A model generated the notes under the pieces. The model was not told where the DNA came from. It did not search any database and was given only the letters and a program-made list of their open reading frames with translations. DNA of 64,000 nt from Colwellia_A sp041890515 (GTDB lineage Bacteria; Pseudomonadota; Gammaproteobacteria; Enterobacterales; Alteromonadaceae): contig JASDWX010000046.1 in assembly GCA_041890515.1 (NCBI GenBank), forward strand, positions 1-64,000, in the 5' to 3' direction. A program made the translations under genes and the position numbers. Shown in pieces: positions 43,397 through 52,512 of this stretch (position 1 is the stretch's first letter; each line of letters starts with the position of its first letter).

Positions 43397-46300
43397 ATGT
43401 TGTCTCGTGTTATTTCTATCTTTTTATGTCTAACAATTTTTGCTTTACCTGTTTATGCAGCAGAGTGCCTTGATATTTTTCCTACCCTTTCGCAAAACTA
43501 TGGCCCTAAGCTTAATCTACCTGATTTTAAATATTCATCTGAAAATGACGGTAATAAAACAGGAAGTAATCTAGCGTTAACTAGCGGTCAGTATAGGGAT
43601 GTAAAAGTTGAAGGTGGTTCCGTTTACTTTACTGAGCTCAACGCCGAATATCGTTTTAAAAAAATTGAATTAAAAGATGGAGCTACCGCACAATTTGTTC
43701 CGGGCGATTACTGGGTTAAAGAATTTAAGTTTAAAGATAACTCAATACTTACTGTGAATGGGAGCGGCACAGTTCGTATTTATGTTGAGAAACTCGAAAT
43801 CGAAAAAAATGTTCACATTAATGATGCAAATGGACAATTAATTTTTATCAGTTATAAAGATATAGATGATGTTGACGACGCGTTAAGTTTTACTGGTGTC
43901 ATGTATGCAGATGAGGAGATTAAATTTGATAAAAATGCAATTATTCGAGGGAGTATCACAGCTGAAAATGTAAATTTAGGGAATACACTATCTGAAACAT
44001 ATCAAGAAAGTAGTATTACTGACGCTGATTTTAATGGCATGTGTGCCTCTGCCATATTACCCATTGTTGATTATCGTTTTGATGAATGTACATATACGGG
44101 TTCAGGATCTGAAGTTATAGATCAAACCGGAAACTATAATGCGGGTATCAATGGCATATATGAATCAGCAGTTGAAGCACAAATAAATTATTCGCTTGAT
44201 CTTTCAGCGCCAAGTTATGAGGATTGGTTAACAGTACCTAGCGGTGTTATTGACGGCCTTAATGATTTAACGTTATCTGTGTGGGTCAATGTTGCTAATG
44301 GCCATAGCCAACAAGAAATATTTCATGCATTAGGAAGTAGTACGAGTGATGATGAGTTCGAGGTATACCTTAGCAATGAAAGTGATGTATATGTAAAGGT
44401 GCAGAATGTAGGAACCATATTAGATGGTAGCATAACCATCGCTAATGGTATGTGGCACCATATTTTGGTAACACGTACCAGTGACCAAGTCTGTTTGTAC
44501 GTAGATAATCAATTTCAAGATTGTGATACTGGAGTTGGCAGCGGGCAATTATCGGTACCCTCGTCAAACGCGATAGTTATAGGGCAGGAGCAAGATAGTT
44601 TTGGCGGTTTATTTGATTCAGGACAAAGCTTTGAAGGTCTAATGGATGAATTTAAGATTTATGACCAAGTACTTTCATCCACTGAAATAACGAGTTTATA
44701 TACCAATGAATTCGCTAACAATAATTATGATGGTACAAGCCGTGATGCGGTACGTTGTAATTTTGAACCCATCGCAAAATATAATTTAGAAGCAAGTACT
44801 TGGAGCGGTAGCAATTCAATATTAGATAGCTCTGGGAGTAATTTTCATGCGAGCCCTGTAGGAAATATATCATCAACGCTCCTTGATCCTATTTCATGTC
44901 AAGCCGTTGATATACCAAATAATAATAATCTGGCTACACGTGATGCTATAGATACGGGTGTTGATGTCAATACATTAGGTGATCAAGGTAGTATAGCTTT
45001 TTGGTATCGAAGTAATGACGAATGGGATGGACCATCTTCTGCAAAGGTATTATTTGACGCATCAGCAAGCTCTGACGCTCAGTTTTTGATGTATATTTGG
45101 CCTGGAGGTTACTTAGAGTTTGAAGCTTCAGATCCTTATGGAAATAGGATAGAACGATACACAGATCAATCTTCAATTGCTGCCAATACTTGGGTACATA
45201 TTGTTGTTACTTGGAATGCAAAGAGTGATGATATTAAGATTTATGTTAATGGGGTAAGTAATACTGTTACCCCTTATTTGGGAAACACACTAACACAAGG
45301 GTTAAATTTAAGCCTAGATACATTGTACTTTGGTGATAATAACAGCACAACTGAGTCAGAGCTTGGCGGTTCAGCAGATGGTTCAATAGATGAAATAAAC
45401 CTATTTAGTCATGTGCTTACACAAACTGAAGTCAATGCTATTTATGCTGAAACTCCCCCCTGTGAAACCATTCATCATTTCGAAATAAATCATGATGCCC
45501 AAGGACTAACCTGTATTGTCGAGCCATTGACCATAAAAGCATGTGTAGATGAAAATTGCACAGGAACTATGACGACACCTACTGATATTCAAATATTTGC
45601 GAACGGTGTCTTGAAAAAAACGGTTACAATAACAGGAGAAACAGAAACGAGTTTTAATCATTTAGTGGCAGAAACTATTACGCTAAGCTCAGATCAAAGT
45701 TATACCTGTAAAAATGGTAGCGATACCAACTGCAACATAAGCTTTGCTAATGCGGGTTTTTTACTAGACGTGAATACAGGAGCTGATGTTCCATCGTGTG
45801 AAAGTGTGGACTTCGAAATCAAAGCCGTTAAGCTGAGTGATTCAGGTGTTAGCTGTGCTCCTGCTTTTACTGGCAGCCAAGACTTAAATTTTATTTTTAG
45901 TTACTCTAATCCTACTTCAGGAACAAAATCACCCTTAATTAACAATGCCAATATGGCTACTTCAGGCCAAAGTCAAACGCGCAGTATTATCTTTGATGCA
46001 ACGGGTAAAGCGACGCTACCTGTTGAATACGCCGATGCTGGCATCTTGACATTTACGCTCAGCGAGAATGTTTCATCGGGCGTGTCTAGTGCTACGATTA
46101 ATAAAGACTTCATCCCAGCAAAAATTGTTTTAACGGCGTATAAATTAGATAACACACTTTTAAATAATGTGACGCCTGACGTTAATCCAAAACAGGTTGC
46201 AGCAGACAGTTTTAAATTTAATTATAGTGGGCAATGCAATGACAACACTGAAACATCTAACTATATACCTCAATCATCGAGCGCTATAGCGTTAGCCGTT

Positions 46301-47458
46301 AGGCATGTTTTACCTTCATCAATTACTTCTATTTTAGGTGATTTAACTGTAGAGGGTACTATCATTAATGCGACAGACTCAGCGAATACTGATTGGCAAC
46401 CCATCAACACAATGGAAAAAGAGCTTGTTGCAAGTTACAACGAAGTAGGGGTAATAAGTATTAACATAAAAGATACGGATTACTTAGGTAATGAGATTAA
46501 TACGTTGGACTTTATAGATGTTGGCCGTTTTTACCCGAGTTACTTTGATGTATCGATTACACATAACTCATTTGAAAACACCGGCACTACAGGCGCTACA
46601 GATTTTACTTATATTGGTCAGCCTTTTGGTTATTCATATGCGCCAATATTAACCATTACAGCAAAAAATGCTTTAGGGGTTAAAACACAAAATTATACGG
46701 AAACATCATTCCAAAAATTAACAGCCGCTAACATTACCAGAACATTCCCTTTAGCAGATACTGTAGTTAATGGTATTGATAATGCAACTAAAATGGTTGT
46801 AGAAGCTACAACATCAACGGGTGATTTGAGCAAGTTGTCAAACGGCGTAATGGATTATAGCTTCTCTGCTTCGGATACCTTTACCTATATCAAAGATAGT
46901 AATTCAGAAGTATCTGAGTTTACGGTGAGCTACGATATACTCATTAATAGCATTACTGATTCTGATAGTGTGGGTATAAATGTTGATACAACTCTTCCGT
47001 TAACGTTACAACCAACGGGAGGCTTTCAGCGTTTTGGCCGCTTAGTACTCGAAAACAGTTTTGGGTCAGAAACATCAGCATTAATTCAGTCTTTTGAAGT
47101 TGAATTTCTCAATACCTCTGGGGATTTTCAACGTAATTCAGATGATGATTTTTCAATAATCACAAATGTCGGTTCTAATTGGTCTTTTACTAACCCCACA
47201 AATGGCATAACCATTAGTGATCTTTTAATTAGTGGCAATGTGGGCAGTTTTACTGGCGGTCAATTTCGAAATATTGACTTGCTTAGTGGTGATAATCAAG
47301 GGGCTATAGATATTGAGTTCACCACACCAACATGGTTGCAATATAACTGGTCAGGTAAAGTGAGTAATGTACATGATGAAAATACGAACGCAACAGCCAC
47401 CTTTGGTGTTTATCGGGGTAATGATCGAATTATTTCTTGGCGAGAAGTGGGCAATTAG
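43397..47458 (+). CDS. mshQ: MshQ-like large secreted protein with LamG-type domains
   Basis: A 1353-residue secreted protein with signal peptide (cleavage near AAEC, about residue 22). An N-terminal beta-helix-like region (about 30-220) precedes two LamG/concanavalin-like domains (about 225-440 and 455-690; each has a DEFKIYDQVLS- or DEINLFSHVLT-type end). The Cys-containing C-terminal part (about 690-1353) matches the DUF6701 region of MshQ. It is the last gene of the MSHA locus, before mreB as in Vibrio and Shewanella. It could be a surface or pilus-associated adhesin; its function is not established. Confidence 0.85.
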   Translation: MLSRVISIFLCLTIFALPVYAAECLDIFPTLSQNYGPKLNLPDFKYSSENDGNKTGSNLALTSGQYRDVKVEGGSVYFTELNAEYRFKKIELKDGATAQFVPGDYWVKEFKFKDNSILTVNGSGTVRIYVEKLEIEKNVHINDANGQLIFISYKDIDDVDDALSFTGVMYADEEIKFDKNAIIRGSITAENVNLGNTLSETYQESSITDADFNGMCASAILPIVDYRFDECTYTGSGSEVIDQTGNYNAGINGIYESAVEAQINYSLDLSAPSYEDWLTVPSGVIDGLNDLTLSVWVNVANGHSQQEIFHALGSSTSDDEFEVYLSNESDVYVKVQNVGTILDGSITIANGMWHHILVTRTSDQVCLYVDNQFQDCDTGVGSGQLSVPSSNAIVIGQEQDSFGGLFDSGQSFEGLMDEFKIYDQVLSSTEITSLYTNEFANNNYDGTSRDAVRCNFEPIAKYNLEASTWSGSNSILDSSGSNFHASPVGNISSTLLDPISCQAVDIPNNNNLATRDAIDTGVDVNTLGDQGSIAFWYRSNDEWDGPSSAKVLFDASASSDAQFLMYIWPGGYLEFEASDPYGNRIERYTDQSSIAANTWVHIVVTWNAKSDDIKIYVNGVSNTVTPYLGNTLTQGLNLSLDTLYFGDNNSTTESELGGSADGSIDEINLFSHVLTQTEVNAIYAETPPCETIHHFEINHDAQGLTCIVEPLTIKACVDENCTGTMTTPTDIQIFANGVLKKTVTITGETETSFNHLVAETITLSSDQSYTCKNGSDTNCNISFANAGFLLDVNTGADVPSCESVDFEIKAVKLSDSGVSCAPAFTGSQDLNFIFSYSNPTSGTKSPLINNANMATSGQSQTRSIIFDATGKATLPVEYADAGILTFTLSENVSSGVSSATINKDFIPAKIVLTAYKLDNTLLNNVTPDVNPKQVAADSFKFNYSGQCNDNTETSNYIPQSSSAIALAVRHVLPSSITSILGDLTVEGTIINATDSANTDWQPINTMEKELVASYNEVGVISINIKDTDYLGNEINTLDFIDVGRFYPSYFDVSITHNSFENTGTTGATDFTYIGQPFGYSYAPILTITAKNALGVKTQNYTETSFQKLTAANITRTFPLADTVVNGIDNATKMVVEATTSTGDLSKLSNGVMDYSFSASDTFTYIKDSNSEVSEFTVSYDILINSITDSDSVGINVDTTLPLTLQPTGGFQRFGRLVLENSFGSETSALIQSFEVEFLNTSGDFQRNSDDDFSIITNVGSNWSFTNPTNGITISDLLISGNVGSFTGGQFRNIDLLSGDNQGAIDIEFTTPTWLQYNWSGKVSNVHDENTNATATFGVYRGNDRIISWREVGN

Positions 47459-47692
47459 TTCTTTTTTACTGAACATGCCTATTAATTATGACCTGCTGAA
47501 TAAAAAATTGAAAAAAAGCACTATTTTTTGACATTTTTTATGATTCAAATAACACAAAATTGAAACACTCAGGTATGATTAGCCCATATATTATTAATAA
47601 ACTCAACCAAACACTATTTGATTAATGTAATGCTTTGTTGAGAGCAAAGGGGATTATCTCCCCGTCATAACATTTTAGGATATTTTGATCTT

Positions 47693-48736
47693 ATGTTTAA
47701 AAAATTACGCGGCATGTTTTCTAATGATTTATCAATCGATTTAGGCACCGCAAATACCCTGATTTATGTCAAAGACCAAGGTATTGTATTGAATGAGCCT
47801 TCAGTCGTTGCTATTCGTCAAGACCGATCTGGTGGTTCAAAAAGTGTCGCAGCTGTAGGCTCTGCAGCAAAACAGATGCTGGGCAGAACACCGGGTAATA
47901 TTGAAGCTATTCGTCCGATGAAAGATGGTGTTATTGCCAACTTTTTTGTTACTGAAAAAATGCTTCAGTACTTTATTAAGCAAGTACACAGTAATAACTT
48001 CTTACGTCCAAGCCCTCGCGTACTTGTGTGTGTGCCTTGTGGTTCAACCCAAGTAGAACGTCGTGCTATTCGTGAATCAGCGCTTGGTGCTGGTGCACGT
48101 GAAGTTTATCTTATTGATGAGCCAATGGCCGCGGCTATTGGTGCAGGCATGCCCGTTTCAGAAGCGACAGGTTCAATGGTGGTCGATATTGGTGGTGGTA
48201 CAACCGAAGTGGGTATTATTTCATTGAATGGTGTGGTTTATTCTTCTTCTGTTCGAATCGGTGGCGATAAGTTTGATGATGCTATTATCAACTACGTTCG
48301 TCGTAACTTTGGCAGTTTAATTGGTGAAGCAACCGCTGAACGAATCAAGCATGAAATTGGTTCTGCCTATCCAGGTGAAGACGTATTAGAAATTGAAGTA
48401 CGTGGCCGTAATTTAGCCGAAGGTGTTCCACGAAGCTTTACGTTAAACAGTAATGAAATATTAGAAGCCTTACAAGAACCGTTAACCGGTATTGTTAGTG
48501 CTATTATGGTTGCTTTAGAGCAAGCTCCGCCAGAATTAGCGTCTGACATTTCAGAACGCGGCATGGTGCTTACTGGCGGCGGTGCGTTGTTAAGAGATTT
48601 AGACCGTTTATTAATGGAAGAAACAGGGATCCCTGTAGTGGTTGCTGACGATCCATTAACATGTGTAGCGCTTGGTGGCGGTAAAGCGCTTGAAATGATT
48701 GATATGCATGGTGGCGACCTTTTTTCTTATGAGTAA
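47693..48736 (+). CDS. mreB: Rod shape-determining protein MreB
   Basis: A 347-residue bacterial actin. Phosphate 1 is DLGTANTLIYV and phosphate 2 is DIGGGTTEVGII; EPMAAAIGAG and TGGGALLRDLD are further actin-fold landmarks. It forms membrane-bound filaments that steer side-wall synthesis by the Rod complex. A GGGGA/TCCCC hairpin at 47649-47663 lies in its leader. First gene of mreBCD. Confidence 0.98.
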   Translation: MFKKLRGMFSNDLSIDLGTANTLIYVKDQGIVLNEPSVVAIRQDRSGGSKSVAAVGSAAKQMLGRTPGNIEAIRPMKDGVIANFFVTEKMLQYFIKQVHSNNFLRPSPRVLVCVPCGSTQVERRAIRESALGAGAREVYLIDEPMAAAIGAGMPVSEATGSMVVDIGGGTTEVGIISLNGVVYSSSVRIGGDKFDDAIINYVRRNFGSLIGEATAERIKHEIGSAYPGEDVLEIEVRGRNLAEGVPRSFTLNSNEILEALQEPLTGIVSAIMVALEQAPPELASDISERGMVLTGGGALLRDLDRLLMEETGIPVVVADDPLTCVALGGGKALEMIDMHGGDLFSYE

Positions 48737-48896
48737 CTTCTCATACGAATAAGTTAACAGTTCAGCTTATTACTATTTGGTCATATATTGACGTTTGAAG
48801 TACGTATTGATTTTGGTTAACTCCGTACTTCTCTTTTCAATTGATTTAAATAGCCTATTGAAGCAGACCGTTCCCTAAATAATTTTTTAGGCTTTT

Positions 48897-49796
48897 ATGA
48901 ATCCAATATTTAAACATGGCCCTTCTCCTCAGCACCGACTTTTTTTGGTGCTTTTTTGTTCTGTATCTTTGATTTTTTTCGACCATAAAATGAACAGCTT
49001 TGAACATGTTCGTGGCTTTTTGCAATCTATGGTAAGCCCATTGCAGTATTTAGCGACCACACCTAAACAGATGATGAATTGGGCAGCAGAAAACATTGTT
49101 ACTCGCCGACAACTGATCAATGAAAATCAGCAATATAAAATTGCAGAATTAAGCTTTCATCAACAATTGTTGGCACTTGAAATAGTAAAAAAAGAAAATG
49201 AACGCCTACGTTTATTACTTGCTTCGCCGTTGCGTGGTGAAGTAAAAAAAATGGTTGCTGAAATATTGTCTGTAGATTCAGACCCATACAGTCATCAAGT
49301 GGTTATTAATCGTGGTAGTGATGACGGCATATATGAAGGGCAGCCCGTATTAGACGACGAAGGTATTGTTGGACAAGTTTTACATGTGGGCATAAACAGC
49401 AGTCGTGTTATTTTAATTACCGATGTTACTCATGCCGTACCGGTAAGGATCAGTCGTAATGGTGTACGTTTGGTCGCAACAGGTACCGGTCAAATAGATA
49501 AACTAACGCATAACTTTGTACCGCATAGTTCTGATATTCGTAGTGGAGATCTACTCGTAACGTCGGGTCTTGGCGATAAGTATCCTGAAGGATATCCGGT
49601 TTCAAGGGTTACAACTGTTGTACAGAGCGACGCTAGTGCATTTGCTTTAGTACAAAGTGAACCGGTTGCTAAAATAGATCGGTTGCGTTATTTACTTTTA
49701 TTATGGCCAGAAAAATCACCAGGAATTTTTGCGCCTTCAAAAAAAGCAGAAACACCAAATCAAAGAAAGCATAACCAAAGTGAAAAGAGGGGATGA
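48897..49796 (+). CDS. mreC: Rod shape-determining protein MreC
   Basis: A 299-residue bitopic protein: membrane helix at about 12-30, coiled coil (about 68-105) and two periplasmic beta barrels (about 115-270, with SDDGIYEGQPVLDDEGIVGQV and GLGDKYPEGYPV). It scaffolds the elongation machinery. The C-terminal tail is basic. The gap from mreB is 160 bp. Confidence 0.95.
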   Translation: MNPIFKHGPSPQHRLFLVLFCSVSLIFFDHKMNSFEHVRGFLQSMVSPLQYLATTPKQMMNWAAENIVTRRQLINENQQYKIAELSFHQQLLALEIVKKENERLRLLLASPLRGEVKKMVAEILSVDSDPYSHQVVINRGSDDGIYEGQPVLDDEGIVGQVLHVGINSSRVILITDVTHAVPVRISRNGVRLVATGTGQIDKLTHNFVPHSSDIRSGDLLVTSGLGDKYPEGYPVSRVTTVVQSDASAFALVQSEPVAKIDRLRYLLLLWPEKSPGIFAPSKKAETPNQRKHNQSEKRG

Positions 49797-49800
49797 ATTA

Positions 49801-50280
49801 ATGTCGATTCGTAATATTCTCATTATTATTTTTACTACGTTAATTGCGCTAGTAGCGACTATTATGCCATTACCACTAAGTGTTGACGTATTCCGTCCTG
49901 ATTGGGTCTTAGTGGTTTTGGTCTATTGGTGTTTGGCATTACCTGCTCGAGTAAACGTTATTACTGCAGGTTTTGTTGGATTATTACTTGATGTATTACT
50001 CGGTTCTATTTTAGGCGTACATACCTTCGCTATGGCCGTTTCTGTTTATATTGTTGCAGGTAATTATCAAAAAATTAGAAACTTTTCAGTTTGGCAACAA
50101 TCTCTTATTGTAGGCGTTTTATCGGCTTTATATCATTTAATTGTTTTTTGGATGCAACGATTTTTAACGGATGCCGTATTTTTGCCCAGTTATTTATACC
50201 CGGTAATTACCACTATAATTCTTTGGCCTTGGGCATTTTTATTGTTAAGAAAAGTACGTCGTCATTTTCGTATTACATAA
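49801..50280 (+). CDS. mreD: Rod shape-determining protein MreD
   Basis: A 159-residue protein with five hydrophobic segments and the family motif FRPDWVLVVLVYW. ATG 49801 is used because it follows AAGAGGGG within the end of mreC; an in-frame start at 49729 would add residues outside the family pattern. Confidence 0.94.
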   Translation: MSIRNILIIIFTTLIALVATIMPLPLSVDVFRPDWVLVVLVYWCLALPARVNVITAGFVGLLLDVLLGSILGVHTFAMAVSVYIVAGNYQKIRNFSVWQQSLIVGVLSALYHLIVFWMQRFLTDAVFLPSYLYPVITTIILWPWAFLLLRKVRRHFRIT

Positions 50281-50316
50281 TCCCTATTTTTTACCTGTTA
50301 ACTGAGTTACTTTTTT

Positions 50317-50934
50317 ATGAAACCTGTTTTAATTTTAGCGTCACAATCCCCAAGAAGAAAAGAGTTACTCAGTCAATTAGGTTATCAGTTCCTAACGATT
50401 TCAGCTGATATTGATGAAAGCATTATCGGCAACGAATCACCTTGCGATTATGTCTTACGTTTAGCGATTGAAAAAGCTAAAGTTGTTGCACAAAACCAAT
50501 CGACCAACTCAATTGTACTGGGTTCTGATACGAGTGTTATTTTTGAACAACATATTCTTGGTAAACCTGAAACTATTGAAGATTGTTGTAAACAACTACT
50601 TATGTTGTCAAATAATACACACCAAGTGCTTACTGCAATTGCCGCGGTAAGAAATAATAAAATATATTCCGCTATAATCTCTACTGATGTCACGTTTAAA
50701 ACGTTGTCTATTGAAGAAATTCAGCGGTATTGGCAGTCAGGTGAGCCGCAAGATAAAGCGGGCTCTTATGGCATTCAGGGTATTGGTGGACAATTTGTGA
50801 CACAAATTAATGGTAGTTATTCTGCCGTCGTCGGTTTACCTTTATATGAAACAGCAAAATTATTGGCTGAGCTTGACTACCCTACACCGATCCAAGATCC
50901 GATAACGACCATTAACCACGGAGAAATTTTATGA
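50317..50934 (+). CDS. maf: Maf/YhdE nucleoside triphosphate pyrophosphatase (dTTP/UTP)
   Basis: A 205-residue house-cleaning pyrophosphatase. It has the phosphate-binding SQSPRRKELL, LGSDTSVIF with catalytic acidic residues, GKP and the QDKAGSYGIQG motif of the YhdE branch. It hydrolyses non-canonical or modified dTTP/UTP-type nucleotides. Overlaps rng by four bases. Confidence 0.93.
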   Translation: MKPVLILASQSPRRKELLSQLGYQFLTISADIDESIIGNESPCDYVLRLAIEKAKVVAQNQSTNSIVLGSDTSVIFEQHILGKPETIEDCCKQLLMLSNNTHQVLTAIAAVRNNKIYSAIISTDVTFKTLSIEEIQRYWQSGEPQDKAGSYGIQGIGGQFVTQINGSYSAVVGLPLYETAKLLAELDYPTPIQDPITTINHGEIL

Positions 50935-52397
50935 GTGGCGAATTACTGATTAATGTAACACCCAGTGAAACTCGTGTTGCTTTGATAGAGAACGGCGTAT
51001 TACAAGAAGTGCATGTAGAACGTAAATCTCGTCGTGGTTTGGTCGGTAATATTTATTTAGGCAAAGTGATCAGGGTATTACCAGGAATGCAAGCCGCATT
51101 TATTGATATTAATTTAGAAAAAGCGGCATTTTTACATGCATCAGATATCAACACCAAACTGATGCTTAATAAAGGTGATTTACCTGCCGATCATGTACCT
51201 GACATAAGAGCTTTAGTTCATGAAGGGCAACAGATTGTTGTACAAGTAATTAAAGACCCTCTTGGTACAAAAGGAGCACGCTTAACAACAGATATTACTG
51301 TAGCCGCTCGTTATTTAGTGTTAATGCCAAATGCAGACCATGCAGGTATTTCACAACGAATTGAAGATCCCAAAGAACGTAGTCGCCTTAAAGAGATTAT
51401 TACTCCATACTGCAGTGAAGAACACGGGTTCATTGTACGCACAGCTGCAGAAGGTGCTGATGAAAAAGAGTTAAAACATGATGCCGAATTTTTGCGTCGT
51501 GTATGGAAAAAAGTCCAAGAGCGTAAACAAAGAAAGCAAATGAAAACGCCTATCTATCAAGATTTATCGCTAGCATTTCGTGTACTGCGTGATTTTGTTG
51601 GCATAGAACTAGAACGAATTCGTATTGATTCAAAATTGACTTATGAACAGTTACTGGAGTTTACTGAAGAGTTTGTCCCTAATTTAACGCCTGTTTTAGA
51701 ATGTTACCCAGGCGAAAGACCTATCTTTGATTTGTTTGATGTTGAAAATGAAATACAGAGAAGTTTGCACAGAAGAATTGAATTAAAGTCAGGTGGTTAT
51801 TTAATCATCGACCAAACAGAAGCCATGACCACCATTGATATTAATACCGGAGGCTTCGTTGGACATCGTAATCTAGAAGAAACTATATTTAATACAAATT
51901 TGGAAGCTACACAAGCTATTGCTCGCCAATTGAGACTCAGAAACTTAGGCGGCATTATTATCGTCGATTTTATTGATATGAATAGTAATGAACATCAAAA
52001 ACGCGTGTTGCATAGTTTAGATGTTGCGATGACGAAAGATAATGTTAAACACAGCATCAGTAATTTCTCTAAACTGGGCTTAGTTGAAATGACCCGTAAA
52101 CGTACTCGTGAGAGTTTAGAGCATATACTTTGCGGTGAATGTTCTGTGTGTTCAGGTCGAGGGCATTTAAAAACAGTTGAAACCGTTTGTTTTGAAATAT
52201 TACGAGAAATAGTGCGAGTAAATAGAGCCTATGATTCAGATAAGTTTATTGTTTACGCTTCTTCTACGGTAAGTGAATCACTAATTAATGATGAATATCA
52301 CCATCTTGCTGAGTTAGAAGTTTTTATAGGTAAGCAAATTAAAGTTCAGATAGAATCCATGTATAATCAAGAGCAGTTTGATGTGATTATGATGTAG
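50931..52397 (+). CDS. rng: Ribonuclease G
   Basis: A 488-residue RNase E/G-family endonuclease that matures the 16S rRNA 5' end and cuts some mRNAs. An S1 domain (about 35-125) starts RGLVGNIYLGKVIRVLPGMQAAFI. The catalytic aspartates are in TTIDINTG and IIVDFIDM, and the zinc-link CGECSVC is near residue 405. It lacks the long C-terminal scaffold of RNase E. ATGA overlap with maf indicates coupled translation. Confidence 0.96.
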   Translation: MSGELLINVTPSETRVALIENGVLQEVHVERKSRRGLVGNIYLGKVIRVLPGMQAAFIDINLEKAAFLHASDINTKLMLNKGDLPADHVPDIRALVHEGQQIVVQVIKDPLGTKGARLTTDITVAARYLVLMPNADHAGISQRIEDPKERSRLKEIITPYCSEEHGFIVRTAAEGADEKELKHDAEFLRRVWKKVQERKQRKQMKTPIYQDLSLAFRVLRDFVGIELERIRIDSKLTYEQLLEFTEEFVPNLTPVLECYPGERPIFDLFDVENEIQRSLHRRIELKSGGYLIIDQTEAMTTIDINTGGFVGHRNLEETIFNTNLEATQAIARQLRLRNLGGIIIVDFIDMNSNEHQKRVLHSLDVAMTKDNVKHSISNFSKLGLVEMTRKRTRESLEHILCGECSVCSGRGHLKTVETVCFEILREIVRVNRAYDSDKFIVYASSTVSESLINDEYHHLAELEVFIGKQIKVQIESMYNQEQFDVIMM

Positions 52398-52512
52398 TGT
52401 GTGTATTTATTGTGCCTCTGTGAGCTTATATACGTAAACAGTTAAATAACAAAATAAAATGTTAACCAAAATAAATAATTAATCAAATAAGAGTGTGTAG
52501 TCAATTCGTTTT

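Noticed and set aside
50091..50408. 105-codon plus-strand frame between mreD and maf
   Set aside because: It is a shifted-frame shadow over the end of mreD and the start of maf; both of these are clear family members.
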